From: Spiroplasma endosymbiont of Poecilobothrus nobilitatus
GTDB lineage: Bacteria > Bacillota_I > Bacilli_A > Mycoplasmatales > Mycoplasmataceae
Direction of reading: 5' to 3'
Assembly (NCBI RefSeq): GCF_964030655.1
Contig: NZ_OZ034915.1
Span: 186,001 to 250,000 of the forward strand
Length of the DNA: 64,000 nt
Shown here in pieces: positions 19,531-30,686 of this stretch (its first letter is position 1; every line of letters begins with the position of its first letter). The translations under genes and the position numbers were made by a program. The notes beneath the pieces were generated by a model that had not been told where the DNA came from, made no database searches, and worked only from the letters and a program-made list of their open reading frames with translations.

Positions 19531-21723
19531 ATGCGAAAGTTACTTAATATTTTAGCAGCAGCAACTTTAGTAGCAACGCCAGCTCTTACTGCCAGTTGTA
19601 AAACTAAGACAAAATCAGTAGAAGATAAATATAAAGATTCATTAGTTGAAAATTTACCTAATGAACCATTAAAATCAAAAATTTTACAAACAACATTACT
19701 TACAAAACTAACAATTGCGAATCGACATGAAAATTTAAATACATATACACCTTCAATTTTACAAATGTTAATGCGACTACCTGGTTCATATAAAGATAAA
19801 GATGGTAATATTGTTGATATTGATTACTATCGTGGTAAATATTTAAATAAAAATGATGGGATGCCATTAACAACTTTATCATCAAATTATGATTATATGA
19901 ATTTATTAGATAATGAATTATATAATACAGAAAAACAAACTAAGAAAAAAATTCCTGATTATTCTGATGAAGATCCTTTACCAACAATTCCTAATTTAGC
20001 AGAAAATAGTAATATGTTAAATTATTGATTTGATGGAGGACCAATGTCAAGTTATTCAACTGCAAAGGAAATTTTACCAACTAAATGTGATGATAAAAGA
20101 ATTAATCAAAACATTATTGATGCATGTAATAAAGCAATGTTTGAGATGCCGCGCGCAACTTATTTTTATAATTTAAATATGGATTATAATCCGATGGCAA
20201 CAAAAGATATTAAATTTGATACGAGTACAAATCAAAACCTCCTTATTAATAATCAAAAATTTGCGACAGGAGGACCATTTAAAACGGCCCAAAAATCAGA
20301 AGAACAAAATAAATTAGCAATAATTTTACAGTTAATTTCAATGGCGGATATGTTTACAGACCGTTCGCAATCAAAAGCATATATTAATCAATTGAACAAA
20401 TTTTTATCTTTATCAAAAGATAGTGATGTAACATTTATGGGAAGTATTTTAGGAGCTATTTATTATCAGATTTTTGCTTCTCCTAAATTACCTAATGACC
20501 CAACAAAAGAGAATGAAAATTATATTTTTGCAAAATTTGGGGTAACAAAAGCGTTGCAACTTTTAGGTAAAGATAGTAGTGAAAGACAAGCAATTCAGCA
20601 AAAAATTGATGATTTTTTCGCTAAACAATCACAAGTTTTTAGTGATTTATTAGCAGTAAAACCAATGAAACCGGAACTAGACTTAGCTAATCCAGAAGAT
20701 CAATATAAAAATCGCGATGCAATGTGAAATGGTAAAACACCAAACTTAAAATTAGCTGATTTATTGTTTAAAAAAGATGATTCAACAAAATCTTTAGCTG
20801 AATTATTTACTGATTTTGGTGAATATCTTGATGATTTATATACTAAAGCAGATTTAGAACACCAAGAAGAAGCAAATAATTCAATTAGTAGTTTTTTAAC
20901 ACTTGCTGCTAATAAAGTTACTACTGGATTTAAAGTAGTATTACAATCAATGTCAAAAATGATGTTATCAAAATTAGAAGGCGGCTTAGGAACCTTAAGC
21001 GTTAATGATATTAATCGTTTTGTTGTTGCCTTATCAAAAGGAATTTTACAAAGTGCTAATGCGTTAACGGAAGTTAACAAGTTACCATGATCAGAAGCAA
21101 GTGACCAAGAACAAAATCAAACAAAAATTTCACAATTATTAACAGGCAGTGATGACCCATCGACACCAGCAAAAGATTCATTTATGGATTTAGAATTTAC
21201 ATGGTTTAATGATAGTACGCAACCAGTAAGGGCATTATTAAACAAATTATATTTTGATCCAAATTCAGAAACACGAAAAGATTTATTAGCAATTAATAAT
21301 GCTTTATATGACTATTCAAATACTTTATTATTAGGAGCAAATTGAAATATTAGCAATGGTAAATTAGAAGAAAATAAATTATCGTATGACATTGAATACC
21401 AAGGAACAGGTGATGCTGATGTTGCTGCTAATTTAGATTTACATCAAAAATGATATGTTTCAAAAGCAAACATTAAGACTTATCAAGATTTAAATGCAGC
21501 TTATTTAAATGCATTAGGTAATCATGATTTAGATTGATTTATGAAATATGATGGTCTAGGAAATAATTACCAAAAAGTGCATTATAAATATAAAGTAACT
21601 TGAATGAATATTAATCCTGGTGATGATAGTCATCAATATTGAGTAATTTATAATATTCAATGATTTGCAAAAGACAGTAGCGGGCAATGAAAACGTTATT
21701 ATGATGCAATTGAAAATGATTAA
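19531..21723 (+). CDS. Large surface lipoprotein (unit 1)
   Basis: 730 aa. Signal peptide MRKLLNILAAATLVATPALT with lipobox ending ASC; Cys23 would be lipidated and anchor the protein to the outer membrane face. The remainder is polar, Asn/Lys/Asp-rich, with Trp residues encoded by TGA. No known domain recognised. RBS AAAGAG upstream. Followed after 22 bases by the FtsX-type permease, so probably one operon and one surface complex. The unit 2 copy has a Leu codon where this one has TGA (Trp) at 20026. Confidence 0.78.
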
Positions 21724-21745
21724 AAATGGAATATAAGGGCTAAAC

Positions 21746-24700
21746 ATGAAAAAAATATTGTTAATGAAGCAAGGAATTTTAGGAATAATTAAAGCAAAAG
21801 AGCAATTCATTTCATTGCTTCTTTTGATTTTTATTTGTTCAATTATTACTTCTTGTCTATTTACAACGGTCACTAGTTTACAATCAGCAAATCGACAAAT
21901 GGGTTATGGTAGTTTTGAATATAATTATTCATTTCATTGTTCGGCGATGGATTTTGAAAATTCAAATATGCAAACAATTACTCCAAGTTTTGCTTTTGAT
22001 ACAGAATATGTTTTAGTAGAAAACAATGATAATAAATTAACATATCCAAAAATTACAATTGGTGCAGCAGCGACAGATGTTTTTACTGTATTAAAACCAT
22101 CTGATATTAATTTTAAATTAACTAATGGTAAAATTACTAATTTAACATTAAATTTAACATTACGAACAACTGCGCCAAATTATCAAAACTCATTAATAGC
22201 AAAATTACGAGCAATGGGTTATAATGCTTTAGCTGACCAATATTTTAAACTATTTTATACAACGCAAATATATAAAAACTTTTTAGGAATTATTACTGAC
22301 TATATTAATACTAGTTTTTTAAAAAAGCAAAGTAATGCAACAAATGAAAAAATTAAAGTAAGCATTGCTAATTTTATTAATGGAAAAGCAAATTCCGAAC
22401 AGCAAGCAATTGAACGATGAGATTATAATTTAAAAACAGTTGATAATGATTTTAATAAATTTGATATTCCTGATATTACTTTAACGTTGGGAAAACAAGA
22501 TAATAAAACAGTGGTAACTAATATTTTAGAAAATACTTTATTTGAAAAAGGGCTTCGTGGTAGTTTTGGAGTTGCTACTCGTTTTTATGTAATTGATACA
22601 AGTGGAAACAAGGAAACACGAATTCAGTATTTAGCACAATCACCGTGGCAATATATTGATAAATTAAATCAAACAGGGATTAATGAAGCCAGAATGGTTA
22701 TTGGTGACTTATTTAATAAAGTTACTTTTTTTGGTAATTATAGTGAACGAAGTTCTTTTCTTAATTTTGTACAAACTTATTACACAATGTTGGGAGTTGT
22801 TAGCAATTTTGATATTGCAATTCGGCAAGAAGTTACAACTTGAGATATTGCTAATAATTTAAAATATAAAGTAATTGGTTGACATGATTTATTAAAAGAA
22901 GAACAATTAAAGCTTTTTGATAAAGTTAATGAGTGGCCAGGACCATCATTAAATGAATCAATAATTAGCAATTATTATGCTGTTGTTAGTCCTAATTATC
23001 TAAAAGTACATCATAAAAATTTGCATGATAATATACAAATTGGCGAACGAACATTTACAATTGGAGCAACTGGTGGTGATACTTTAAATATTTATCCAAC
23101 TATTTATGAAACTGATTTTATTCCTGATTTTAAAACGGATGTTGTCATTTATCTATCGTCTTATGGAATGTCTTTATTAGCAGAAGATAATAATAAAGGT
23201 TTAATTAGTTTAAAGGATAATTCACGAGTATTCTTAAAAAGTTTAACAAATAAACCAACCAAAAATTTAGCAATTTTTAAAAAATATTATGCAAATAATC
23301 CTAATCAATTAGATTTTTATGTTCAAATGCTAACCAAAAATTCAACGCCACAGGGCAATGATTCTTCAATTGGTGCTTTTGAACCAAAAGAAGTAACAAG
23401 TTCATTAACGCGGCGCTATGATTTATTAGCAAAAACAATTAATGTTTACATTTATATTGGTTTATTCTTCATTATTATTTTTGCCATAACATTATTTGCT
23501 GTTTCATATATTATTATTAAAGAAATGATTAAACGTGAGTCACCACAAATTGGAATGTTAAAAGCTGCTGGCTATTATTTACGTGAAATTGTACTTTCCT
23601 ATTGAAGCATTTTAATGGTTAGTATTTTAATTGCAGTACCAACCGGTTGGTTAGTTGGAATTACCGCCCAATTATTCGTCGTAAAATTATTTAATATGTT
23701 TTTTATAATCAATTGAAGTTTTACTTGAAACTGAATGATTTTTCTTTTCCTAATTGGTTTTTTTGTTATTTTCTTATCATTAATTACTTTTATTACTTGT
23801 TATTTTTCAATTAATAAAACAGAAGTTTTAAGTTTAATTCATCCAATGCGTGAGTTAAAAGTTAATAATAGTTTAGCCCGTACTGTACGTAGTTTTCATT
23901 TTAAAACTTTTGTGGGTCGTTTCCGGATGGTTGTTTTATCAACATCACTAAAACAAGCATTTACTTATTTAGGAATTTTTGCCTTAGTGACATTTACTTT
24001 GACTGTCTCATTATTAGCGCCAGTCTATGCAAAAAATTTTAATACAAATTATTATAAAAACATTAAATATGGTAGTGAAGTTAAATACAGTAATGTCATA
24101 AGTAATAATCCGTTTTCTTATTATAAAACTTATGCATGAAATGGGATTGATAATGTTCCTAATACAACTGATCCAATTGAACAAGATTTATATCCCATTG
24201 GCGGGATGACACCACTAGCAAATTACTATAGTATTGATGGGGGGGCGACAATTAAACCATTAAAAGCGGTGAAACAAGAGCCGACTGTAGCTGGGATCTT
24301 AAAATATATGTTATCTTATAATTTTGTTACTTTATCAGGGACTAATTTATCATTAGGAATTTTTAATTATTTAAATAATTTAGTAAAAAATTATTCGACT
24401 GGCGATAGTGTTAGAGCTTTAGTATCAGGAATTTTATATACCGTATTACCAAAAGCATTAGGAATTGGGGCAATTCCATACCCACCATTTACTGACAAGG
24501 AAGATTATCCTGCATTATGAAGAACATGTTTTAGTAAAGCGACAAATGGAATTATCCCAGCTGCAGTTAAAGAAGATTGAAATAAAAATCCGGATAGAGC
24601 AAATCATTTTGCATTGGGAATTGGAACAATGAGTTATAATCCAACAACTGATGATGTTTTTACTAGTTTTGATGGAACGTATAATAATAAGCAATTTCCT

Positions 24701-26110
24701 GTTTATGGAATTAATCCAAATACAAAAATGTTAAAATTATCATCCGCTGAGCGTGCTATTTTAGCAAATAATGATAGTAAAGTAATTAACGCAATTTCTA
24801 ATGTCACTGCATTACATCGTTTAAATCTTAATGTTGGGGAAGAAATTGAATTAACTCCCGAAGTAACAACATTGCAATATAATACTGGTCAGCATGAATG
24901 AACAGAATTTACTAACAATAATACAGATTTAAAATATCAAAACTGAAAATATAATTTAAGTGGTAACGCTGTTGGATGAAATGTAAATAATTATCAAAGT
25001 TTGTATTCATTAGATAAAAGTTATTTTACTTATAATACAAGTTCACAAACAAAATATTATGTTACTGATGATCGGAAGAGTGAATATCATAATTTAAATA
25101 ATGTTGAATTATGGATTCCAAGGAATTCGACGATTGAAGCAATTTGAAGTAAAAAAACAATTACATTGAGTAATGGTCTTCAACGGATTTTATTAAAAGA
25201 ATTAACAGTTGACGGAAATAAAATTATTCGAAAAGAACGAATTGATAATAAAGAGTACTGAGTTATTAAACCATATGATTTTAGTTTTGGCGGAGCATAT
25301 AGTGGCGATTTTATTGATGGAATTCCAACAACATGATACCAAGCTGCTGTTGATAATAATTTTATTAAAGCAGCACCATCTTTAACACAAAAGCCAGTTA
25401 AAGTTAAAATTGCTAAAAGCATCGCAACTTATGATACACCACGCCTGTTTATTAGTATCAATAATGCTAATCAAATTAATTCATTTCCAATAAATAACAT
25501 TGATAATAATTTAAATATAATGCAATGATACAATGGAAAATATACAACCGAATTACAACCATCTGATCAAATTAATCATTATTCGTTATCATCAACAAAT
25601 GGTGATTTATCATTAAATAATTTCGCGGCTTCTTATAATTCATCTGTTTTGACAGCTGATTATGTTGGTATTAAAGCCAAAATTATGAGTCGGGTTATTA
25701 TCGTTGCCTTATCAGTTGCTTTAATTTTTATTGTCATTATCATTATGGTTTCTGTTATTACAATATATTTTGCAATTGATCTCTTTATTAAAAAGTTTAT
25801 TAAAATTATTGCAACAATGAAAGTGCAAGGTTATAGTCGTTGAGAAATTAATAATTTAACATTAGGAATTTTTATTCCCTTTGCTGTTGTTGGCTGATTA
25901 CTGGGATATTTTATCACTTGAGGTTTAGCATGGACAATTACCCAGCGGATTTTAATGTTCTTTAATTTCTATGTTCCAATTGGAACAGGACTAATTACAT
26001 TACCAATTATCTTAGGAGGAATTATTATTTTATATGTTATCTCGTACTTTATTTCAATGAAAAAAATTAATCAATTAAATATTCAAGAAATTGTTATGAT
26101 GGAAAGTTAA
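21746..26110 (+). CDS. Giant ABC permease with two FtsX-type domains (unit 1)
   Basis: 1454 aa, read with many TGA Trp codons. Topology: short cytoplasmic start (MKKILLMKQGILGIIKAKEQ), TM1 about 22-45, a large extracytoplasmic domain to about 560, a four-helix FtsX/MacB-like block (about 562-790, with KRESPQIGMLKAAGY between helices), a second extracytoplasmic domain to about 1310, and a final FtsX block (about 1312-1450, containing IIATMKVQGYSRWEIN). This matches long lipoprotein-release or export permeases of the FtsX superfamily. No ATPase gene lies in the cassette, so an ATPase must come from elsewhere. RBS AAGGG; operon with the preceding lipoprotein. The unit 2 copy is a pseudogene. Confidence 0.8.
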
Positions 26111-26119
26111 CAGTATTTA

Positions 26120-26153
26120 ATAAAACTATGGTTCTAAACCATAGTTTTATTTT
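26120..26153 (+). terminator. Terminator after the FtsX-type permease (unit 1)
   Basis: AAAACTATGGTT pairs with AACCATAGTTTT around a CTA loop, then T-rich. The unit 2 copy has the loop as TAG, its reverse complement. Confidence 0.8.
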
Positions 26154-26512
26154 AATTCATTAATAGGTTTTAAAAACAGTAATTTATAATGATAAATTAT
26201 ATTTAGATTTTTGGTAGTAATAAAAAAGTTGAGGTTTTACAAAAATATAAATAAAGTAATTAAATATAAATTAAAGTAATCGCTTATCATAGCGATTTTT
26301 TTATTTGCATTATTCATCAGATAATATCTTTAAAATTAAAAATTAACCTATTTTCCCTAAAAATTAGTTAATATTTATAATTTCCTTTCTGTGATTTATT
26401 ATATTTTTTTCGGTTTAACAACTAATAATATCATTTTTAATAAAGGTACTATCTGATGAATAATGCAATATAAAACTTAATATTTTGATGCTTAAAGATG
26501 GATAACTCATCT
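26154..26512. other. Non-coding gap with terminator-like stem and hairpin repeat
   Basis: No gene. About 26213-26260 resembles the left end of the GATAG/CTATC MITE (AGTAATAAAAAAGTTGAGG). At 26278-26302 AATCGCT/AGCGATT with a T-run forms a terminator. At 26307-26466 is the inverted-repeat hairpin, then the shared TTAATATTTTGATGCTTAAA leading to a small ORF. Confidence 0.6.
26307..26466. repeat. Inverted-repeat hairpin element, copy 3
   Basis: Arms GCATTATTCATCAGATAATA and its near-complement ending CTGATGAATAATGC (to 26466) flank a longer AT-rich interior than copies 1 and 2. It stands 47 bases before the start of the 74-codon ORF. Confidence 0.6.
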
Positions 26513-26737
26513 ATGACACGAAGCCTTAAAGAAAGTGCGAAAGCGATTGGATTTACTATCCTATTTATTTCTTTAATTCTCGACAAGATTAATCACTTGT
26601 GAAATGTCAGAGCGCGTGTTTTTTGGCTTGTTTTCATAAAAAGAGTGCTGTTAAACCGAAAAAAACAATATCGGACACTAAAAAAACAAGATAGTTGGAG
26701 CTCCAAAAGGTTATTTTCTTTATATAAAGTTGTCTAG
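26513..26737 (+). CDS. Small hypothetical protein with one TM segment, possibly phage-derived (unit 1)
   Basis: 74 aa from ATG 26513 to TAG 26735. Residues 10-24 are hydrophobic (KAIGFTILFISLILD), followed by a strongly basic tail (KRVLLNRKKQYRTLKKQ). It uses TGG twice as well as TGA for Trp, unlike most neighbours, hinting at foreign origin. The hairpin element upstream and a GC-rich stem downstream accompany it in both copies. No family recognised with confidence; a plectrovirus origin is a guess. Confidence 0.45.
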
Positions 26738-26823
26738 GGATGGATGAAGCGTAATTAATAACTGGGTAAATTTGTTTTACTTCCGTTGGGGGATAAACTC
26801 TGTTTAAATATAGAATTTTAGTA

Positions 26824-26860
26824 TCGCCATACACCTCACTTTGGAGGTGAGTGGTGGCGA
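26824..26860. other. GC-rich two-step hairpin
   Basis: Outer stem TCGCCA (26824-26829) / TGGCGA (26855-26860) and inner stem CACCTC (26832-26837) / GAGGTG (26844-26849). It is the only strongly GC-rich structure in the vicinity. The unit 2 copy keeps both stems while its loop differs, so the structure looks maintained. No T-run, so not a typical terminator. Confidence 0.5.
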
Positions 26861-26959
26861 ATTAAGCTAATTAAATCAAAATATAAATATTCTTACTAAA
26901 TATCAAAATATTAACCAACAAAGGGATTTTCTGTTTATTTAAAAAAATAAAAAGAAAGG

Positions 26960-27014
26960 TGGAATGGCAACACTTTTTAGGACACTTTTTATATGGACAT
27001 TTGTTTTCTAAAAG
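26960..27014 (-). mobile_element. 55-bp end fragment of an IS3 element
   Basis: Carries the TGGAATGGCAACACTTTTTA end and the first bases of the adjoining transposase end, then stops exactly where another IS3 begins (27015) in the opposite orientation. Confidence 0.8.
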
Positions 27015-27095
27015 TGGATAGGCTCCAATTATTAGGACCATAATTATATAGACTTCAAAATTAGATAAAATTATTAAGAAAGAAGGAATATAAAA

Positions 27096-27374
27096 ATGGG
27101 AAATAAAACTTCATACTCTGAAGAATTTAAAAAACAAATTGTCATGCTATATAAAAATGGTAAAAGTGTTATTAATCTAGGGCAAGAATATAATTTACCA
27201 AAACCAACTATTTATAGTTGAGTTAAAAATTATAATAATTCTGGTTCATTTAAAGCAAAAGACAATCGCACACTAGAAGAAAATGAAATAATAACTTTAC
27301 GAAAAGAACTTAAAGACTTGAAAATGGAAAATGACATTTTAAAGCAAGCCGCACTGATAATGGCCAAAAAATAA
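27096..27374 (+). CDS. IS3-family transposase OrfA (unit 1, nested copy)
   Basis: 92 aa, intact helix-turn-helix and zipper helix, ending at the A6-TAA slippage site; its OrfB is split by an insertion, so only OrfA could be produced. Confidence 0.85.
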
Positions 27375-27404
27375 CAATAATTAATAACAACAAAACAAAA
27401 TATC

Positions 27405-28556
27405 TTTAATTTTGTAGAAAACTCTTGATATTTATAAAATATACCTAAAATTAGGTATATTTTTAATATAAGAGGTGAATAATTAATGGAAAAAATAATT
27501 GAAGAATTAATAAATAGTTTAACAGATGATCAATTTTTATAATTTCATGAAAAAGTCAAAAAAGAAGCAGAATTAATTAAAAAACAAAAACGCTTAAATG
27601 AAATTGATCAAAAATTTAGGGATAAAGGTATTAAATGTCCTAATTGTCAATCTTTTTATTGTGTTAAAAATGGTCATAATCCTGAAGGAAAACAAAAATA
27701 TTTATGCAAAAAATGTCGTCGTGCTAGTTTTGATGCTTTTCGTGATCATTTTACGTATTGAAGTCATTTAAATTATTAAATTATGAACAGTGAAATTTAT
27801 TGATTCAAATTTCATTATTAGGGCAATCTAGTAAAATGATTTCCCACTTTATTAAAACATCACCGAAAACCGCTTGATATAATCGCCAAAAAATAATGAA
27901 ATCAAAACAATTAGAAAACACCCAATTAAAATTTAAAACGTTGAATGGCCAAATTCAAATCGATGAAACATTTATTAAAGAAATCCACAAAGGTAATTTT
28001 AAAGATAAATTTGATAAAAGAAAAATTCATCTTGATTCATTTTCAACCAACACTAAATGTTGTATTCAAATGGCTGTTGATAGCAATAATAATATTTATG
28101 TTAAATCAACCAACACAAAACGATTACAAAAATAGTGAATTATTGAAAATATTAATAAACAATTAATCAAAGAAAATTCAATTATTATTTCTGACATGCA
28201 ACCATTATATTTATTAGTAGCAAAACAAACAAATTATATTTTATTAGCAACTAAAACTAGTACAAATCCTGATGCTAGTTATCGGAAGTTAAATAAAATT
28301 AGTAAATTACAATCAAATCTTAAAGAATCCTTAATTCATTATCATGGCTTATGTTTCACAAACATTCAAAATTATTTAAATCTCTGAAAATGAAAATACC
28401 AGCATAAAGGTTTAACACCAAACCAACAATCATCGGTATTATATTTTAACGTATAAAAAAGTTAAATAACAATATTAAAAGTTTATATAATTTTCTTTTA
28501 AAGTTATCATATTGATGATTTTTTTTATTTCATCAAGAGTTTTCTACAAAATTAAA
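27405..28556 (+). mobile_element. Zinc-ribbon DDE transposase element (IS1595-like), copy 1
   Basis: Inverted-repeat ends: left TTTAATTTTGTAGAAAACTC, right GAGTTTTCTACAAAATTAAA. A small hairpin (ATACCTAA/TTAGGTAT) lies in the left end just ahead of the transposase start. Single-gene element of about 1.15 kb. All four copies in the window have disabled transposase genes. Confidence 0.75.
27486..28456 (+). pseudogene. Zinc-ribbon transposase, multiply disrupted (copy 1)
   Basis: The intact form would be about 319 aa: an N-terminal helix, a zinc ribbon with CPNC and CKKC, then a transposase core with QIDETFIKEI (probable first D) and ENSIIISDMQPLYLL (probable second D). This copy has TAA in DDQFL (27540-27542), an extra CGT in the zinc ribbon, an 8-base insertion near SHLNY, and TAG in RLQK. 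IS1595-like assignment comes from the ribbon-plus-DDE layout and is moderate. Confidence 0.75.
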
Positions 28557-28774
28557 AAAATATTCAGTAAGAAAAATATGTAAGATTTTGGGTTTATTAA
28601 AATCAACGTATTATTATCAAACTAATAAATGTATTAACAAGCAAGTTAATAATTATGAACAAGAAATTATCAGTGCCTTTAATAAAACTCGCAAAATTTA
28701 TGGGGCTCGCAAAATTAAAGTTATTTTAAACAGAAAAGATATCATTGGAATGGCAACACTTTTTAGGACACTTT

Positions 28775-29608
28775 TTATATAGACATTTGTTTTCTAAAAG
28801 TAACTGGAGATAAATAATTTAAACTGCCATGAATTCGAATATTGTTATATCAATGCACAAAATAAAAAAGTTCGTATTTTAATTGTGTTAAATTTTTAAA
28901 TTTTTTACCTTTAATAAATTCAGTTTTAAAAATTTTGTAAGTTGTTTCAGCCACAGCATTATCATAAGGGCAGCCTTTATTGCTTAATGATCTTTTAATA
29001 TTAAAAGTTATTAAAATTTCATCAATGATTTTATTTTTAAACTCATTACCACGATCAGTATGAAATAGAGTTATTTGATTTAATGGTCGTGTTATTTTAT
29101 GAAAAGCTTGTTGGACCAGTTCGGCCGTTTTATTCGGACAAGCACTATAACCAATTATTTCACGATTAAACAAGTCAATTAATAAACAAATATAATGTCA
29201 TTTAGCGCCAACTTGAACATATGTTAAATCACTAACAATAACTTCATTAGGTTTTTTGTTGTTAAATTGACGATTTAAAATATTATTAATTTGGTCATTA
29301 TTGACTGTTGTTTTATGATTATGATATTTTAATTTGGTGTATTTAGAAACCAAATTATTTTTGATTATAAAGAATCTGATTTTTCGCCGCGATAAGATGA
29401 TATCTTTTCTGTTTAAAATAACTTTAATTTTGCGAGCCCCATAAATTTTGCGGCTTTTATTAAAGGCACTGATAATTTCTTGTTCATAATTATTAACTTG
29501 CTTGTTAATACATTTATTAGTTTGATAATAATACGTTGATTTTAATAAACCCAAAATATTACATATTTTTCTTACTGAATATTTTGTTTTGTTATTAATT
29601 ATTGTTAT
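28775..29608 (-). CDS. IS3-family transposase OrfB, intact
   Basis: Rve-type catalytic subunit reached by -1 frameshifting from OrfA. SVRKI(C) and [11 protein letters not shown] at the start, then [16 protein letters not shown] and [10 protein letters not shown] supply D, D and E. Differences from the consensus are missense only: SACPNK for SAGPNK, TYKIFK for TYKTFK, ELFYFVH for ELFDFVH. Ends RKQMSI at 28775. Confidence 0.83.
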
Positions 29609-29883
29609 TTTTTGGCCATTATCAGTGCGGCCTGCTTTAAAATGTCATTTTCCATTTTCAAGTCTTTAAGTTCTTTTCGTAAAGTTATTATTTCATTTTC
29701 TTCTAGTGTGCGATTGTCTTTTACTTTAAATGAACCAGAATTATTATAATTTTTAACTCAACTATAAATAGTTGGTTTTGGTAAATTATATTCTTGCCCT
29801 AGATTAATAACACTTTTACCATTTTTATATAGCATGACAATTTGTTTTTTAAATTCTTCAGAGTATGAAGTTTTATTTCCCAT
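29605..29883 (-). CDS. IS3-family transposase OrfA
   Basis: 92 aa, intact, starting [20 protein letters not shown]. The A6-TAA at its end places OrfB in the -1 frame, so OrfAB would span 29883 to 28775. Confidence 0.85.
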
Positions 29884-29964
29884 TTTTATATTCCTTCTTT
29901 CTTAATAATTTTATCTAATTTTGAAGTCTATATAATTATGGTCCTAATAATTATAGCCTATCCA

Positions 29965-30400
29965 GATAGTAATATGTTGATCTAGCAAATTTCAATGTTT
30001 TACATAAATTAATAATTGGATATTTTGCTTTGTTATTTTTAATGATTGCTATTTTTTGTCGATTATCAGTGTTGCTTGCTTTAAAATGTCATTTTCCATT
30101 TCTAATTGTTTAACTTTTTTACGTAATTGAATTAATTCGTTTTCTTCTGGCGTTCTATTGTCTTTAGCTTTAAATGAGCCCGAGTTGCTAAATTGGTGAG
30201 CTCATTTCCAAACAGTAGATTTACCAATTTGATAATCATTGACTAATTGTTCAGGAGTTTGACCCATTTTGTAAGGACCAACAATTTGTTGCTTAAATTC
30301 ATCAGTATAATGATTCTTTGCCATAATTACACCTCCATTGTAGTTTAATTATAAATATTTACTCTACATTATTGTTGTCCAATTTATCTTAACCCATCCA
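29965..30400 (-). mobile_element. Truncated IS3-type element, second kind (copy 2)
   Basis: Duplicate of 16790-17225, same truncation point. Confidence 0.75.
30049..30324 (-). CDS. OrfA of the second IS3-type element (copy 2)
   Basis: 91 aa, as at 16874-17149 with VGPYKM for VGLYKM and a Ser/Thr-region change near residue 23. Orphan OrfA. Confidence 0.73.
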
Positions 30401-30686
30401 GTCAATTCATAATTTTATAGATTATTTTTTAACTAAAAATTATATTTTTAAAAGAAGTTGAATTTTTTATAAATTTTGTTATCATTTAGTCATAAGCGAA
30501 ACCTAATTTGTTTCTAATTACTTAATTTTATTAAAAACCTAAGAATAATGAATACTGCCACATTTTTAGAGTGAGGATTGAGTTATTCAAATGTTTATGG
30601 AAATTTATTGTATAATTTATTTATACATTAATTAGGAAGGATAATATTGTAAGAGTAAAAAACTACTTTTATGTTAAATTGAAGGG

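Larger units (their letters stand above)
27015..28745 (+). mobile_element. IS3 element interrupted by a zinc-ribbon transposase element and 3'-truncated (unit 1)
   Basis: The left end TGGATAGGCTCC starts at 27015; OrfA is intact (27096-27374). At 27404/27405 a 1.15-kb element is inserted in the start of OrfB, and OrfB resumes at 28557 (ATTCAGTAAGAAAAAT). OrfB then stops at 28745, where an IS3 copy of opposite orientation begins. AAAATAT flanks the inner insertion on both sides, fitting a short target duplication. Confidence 0.82.
28746..29964 (-). mobile_element. IS3-family insertion sequence copy B2, apparently intact (junction of the tandem repeat)
   Basis: 1219 bp with both ends present. 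OrfA and OrfB are both open, so this is the only IS3 copy in the window that could make a full OrfAB transposase. It lies exactly where unit 1 of the 13.2-kb repeat ends and unit 2 begins, as expected for duplication by recombination between same-orientation IS3 copies. Confidence 0.88.

Noticed and set aside
21556-21873. Minus-strand frame across the lipoprotein/permease junction
   Set aside because: Antisense to two good genes; an artefact of AT-rich sequence.
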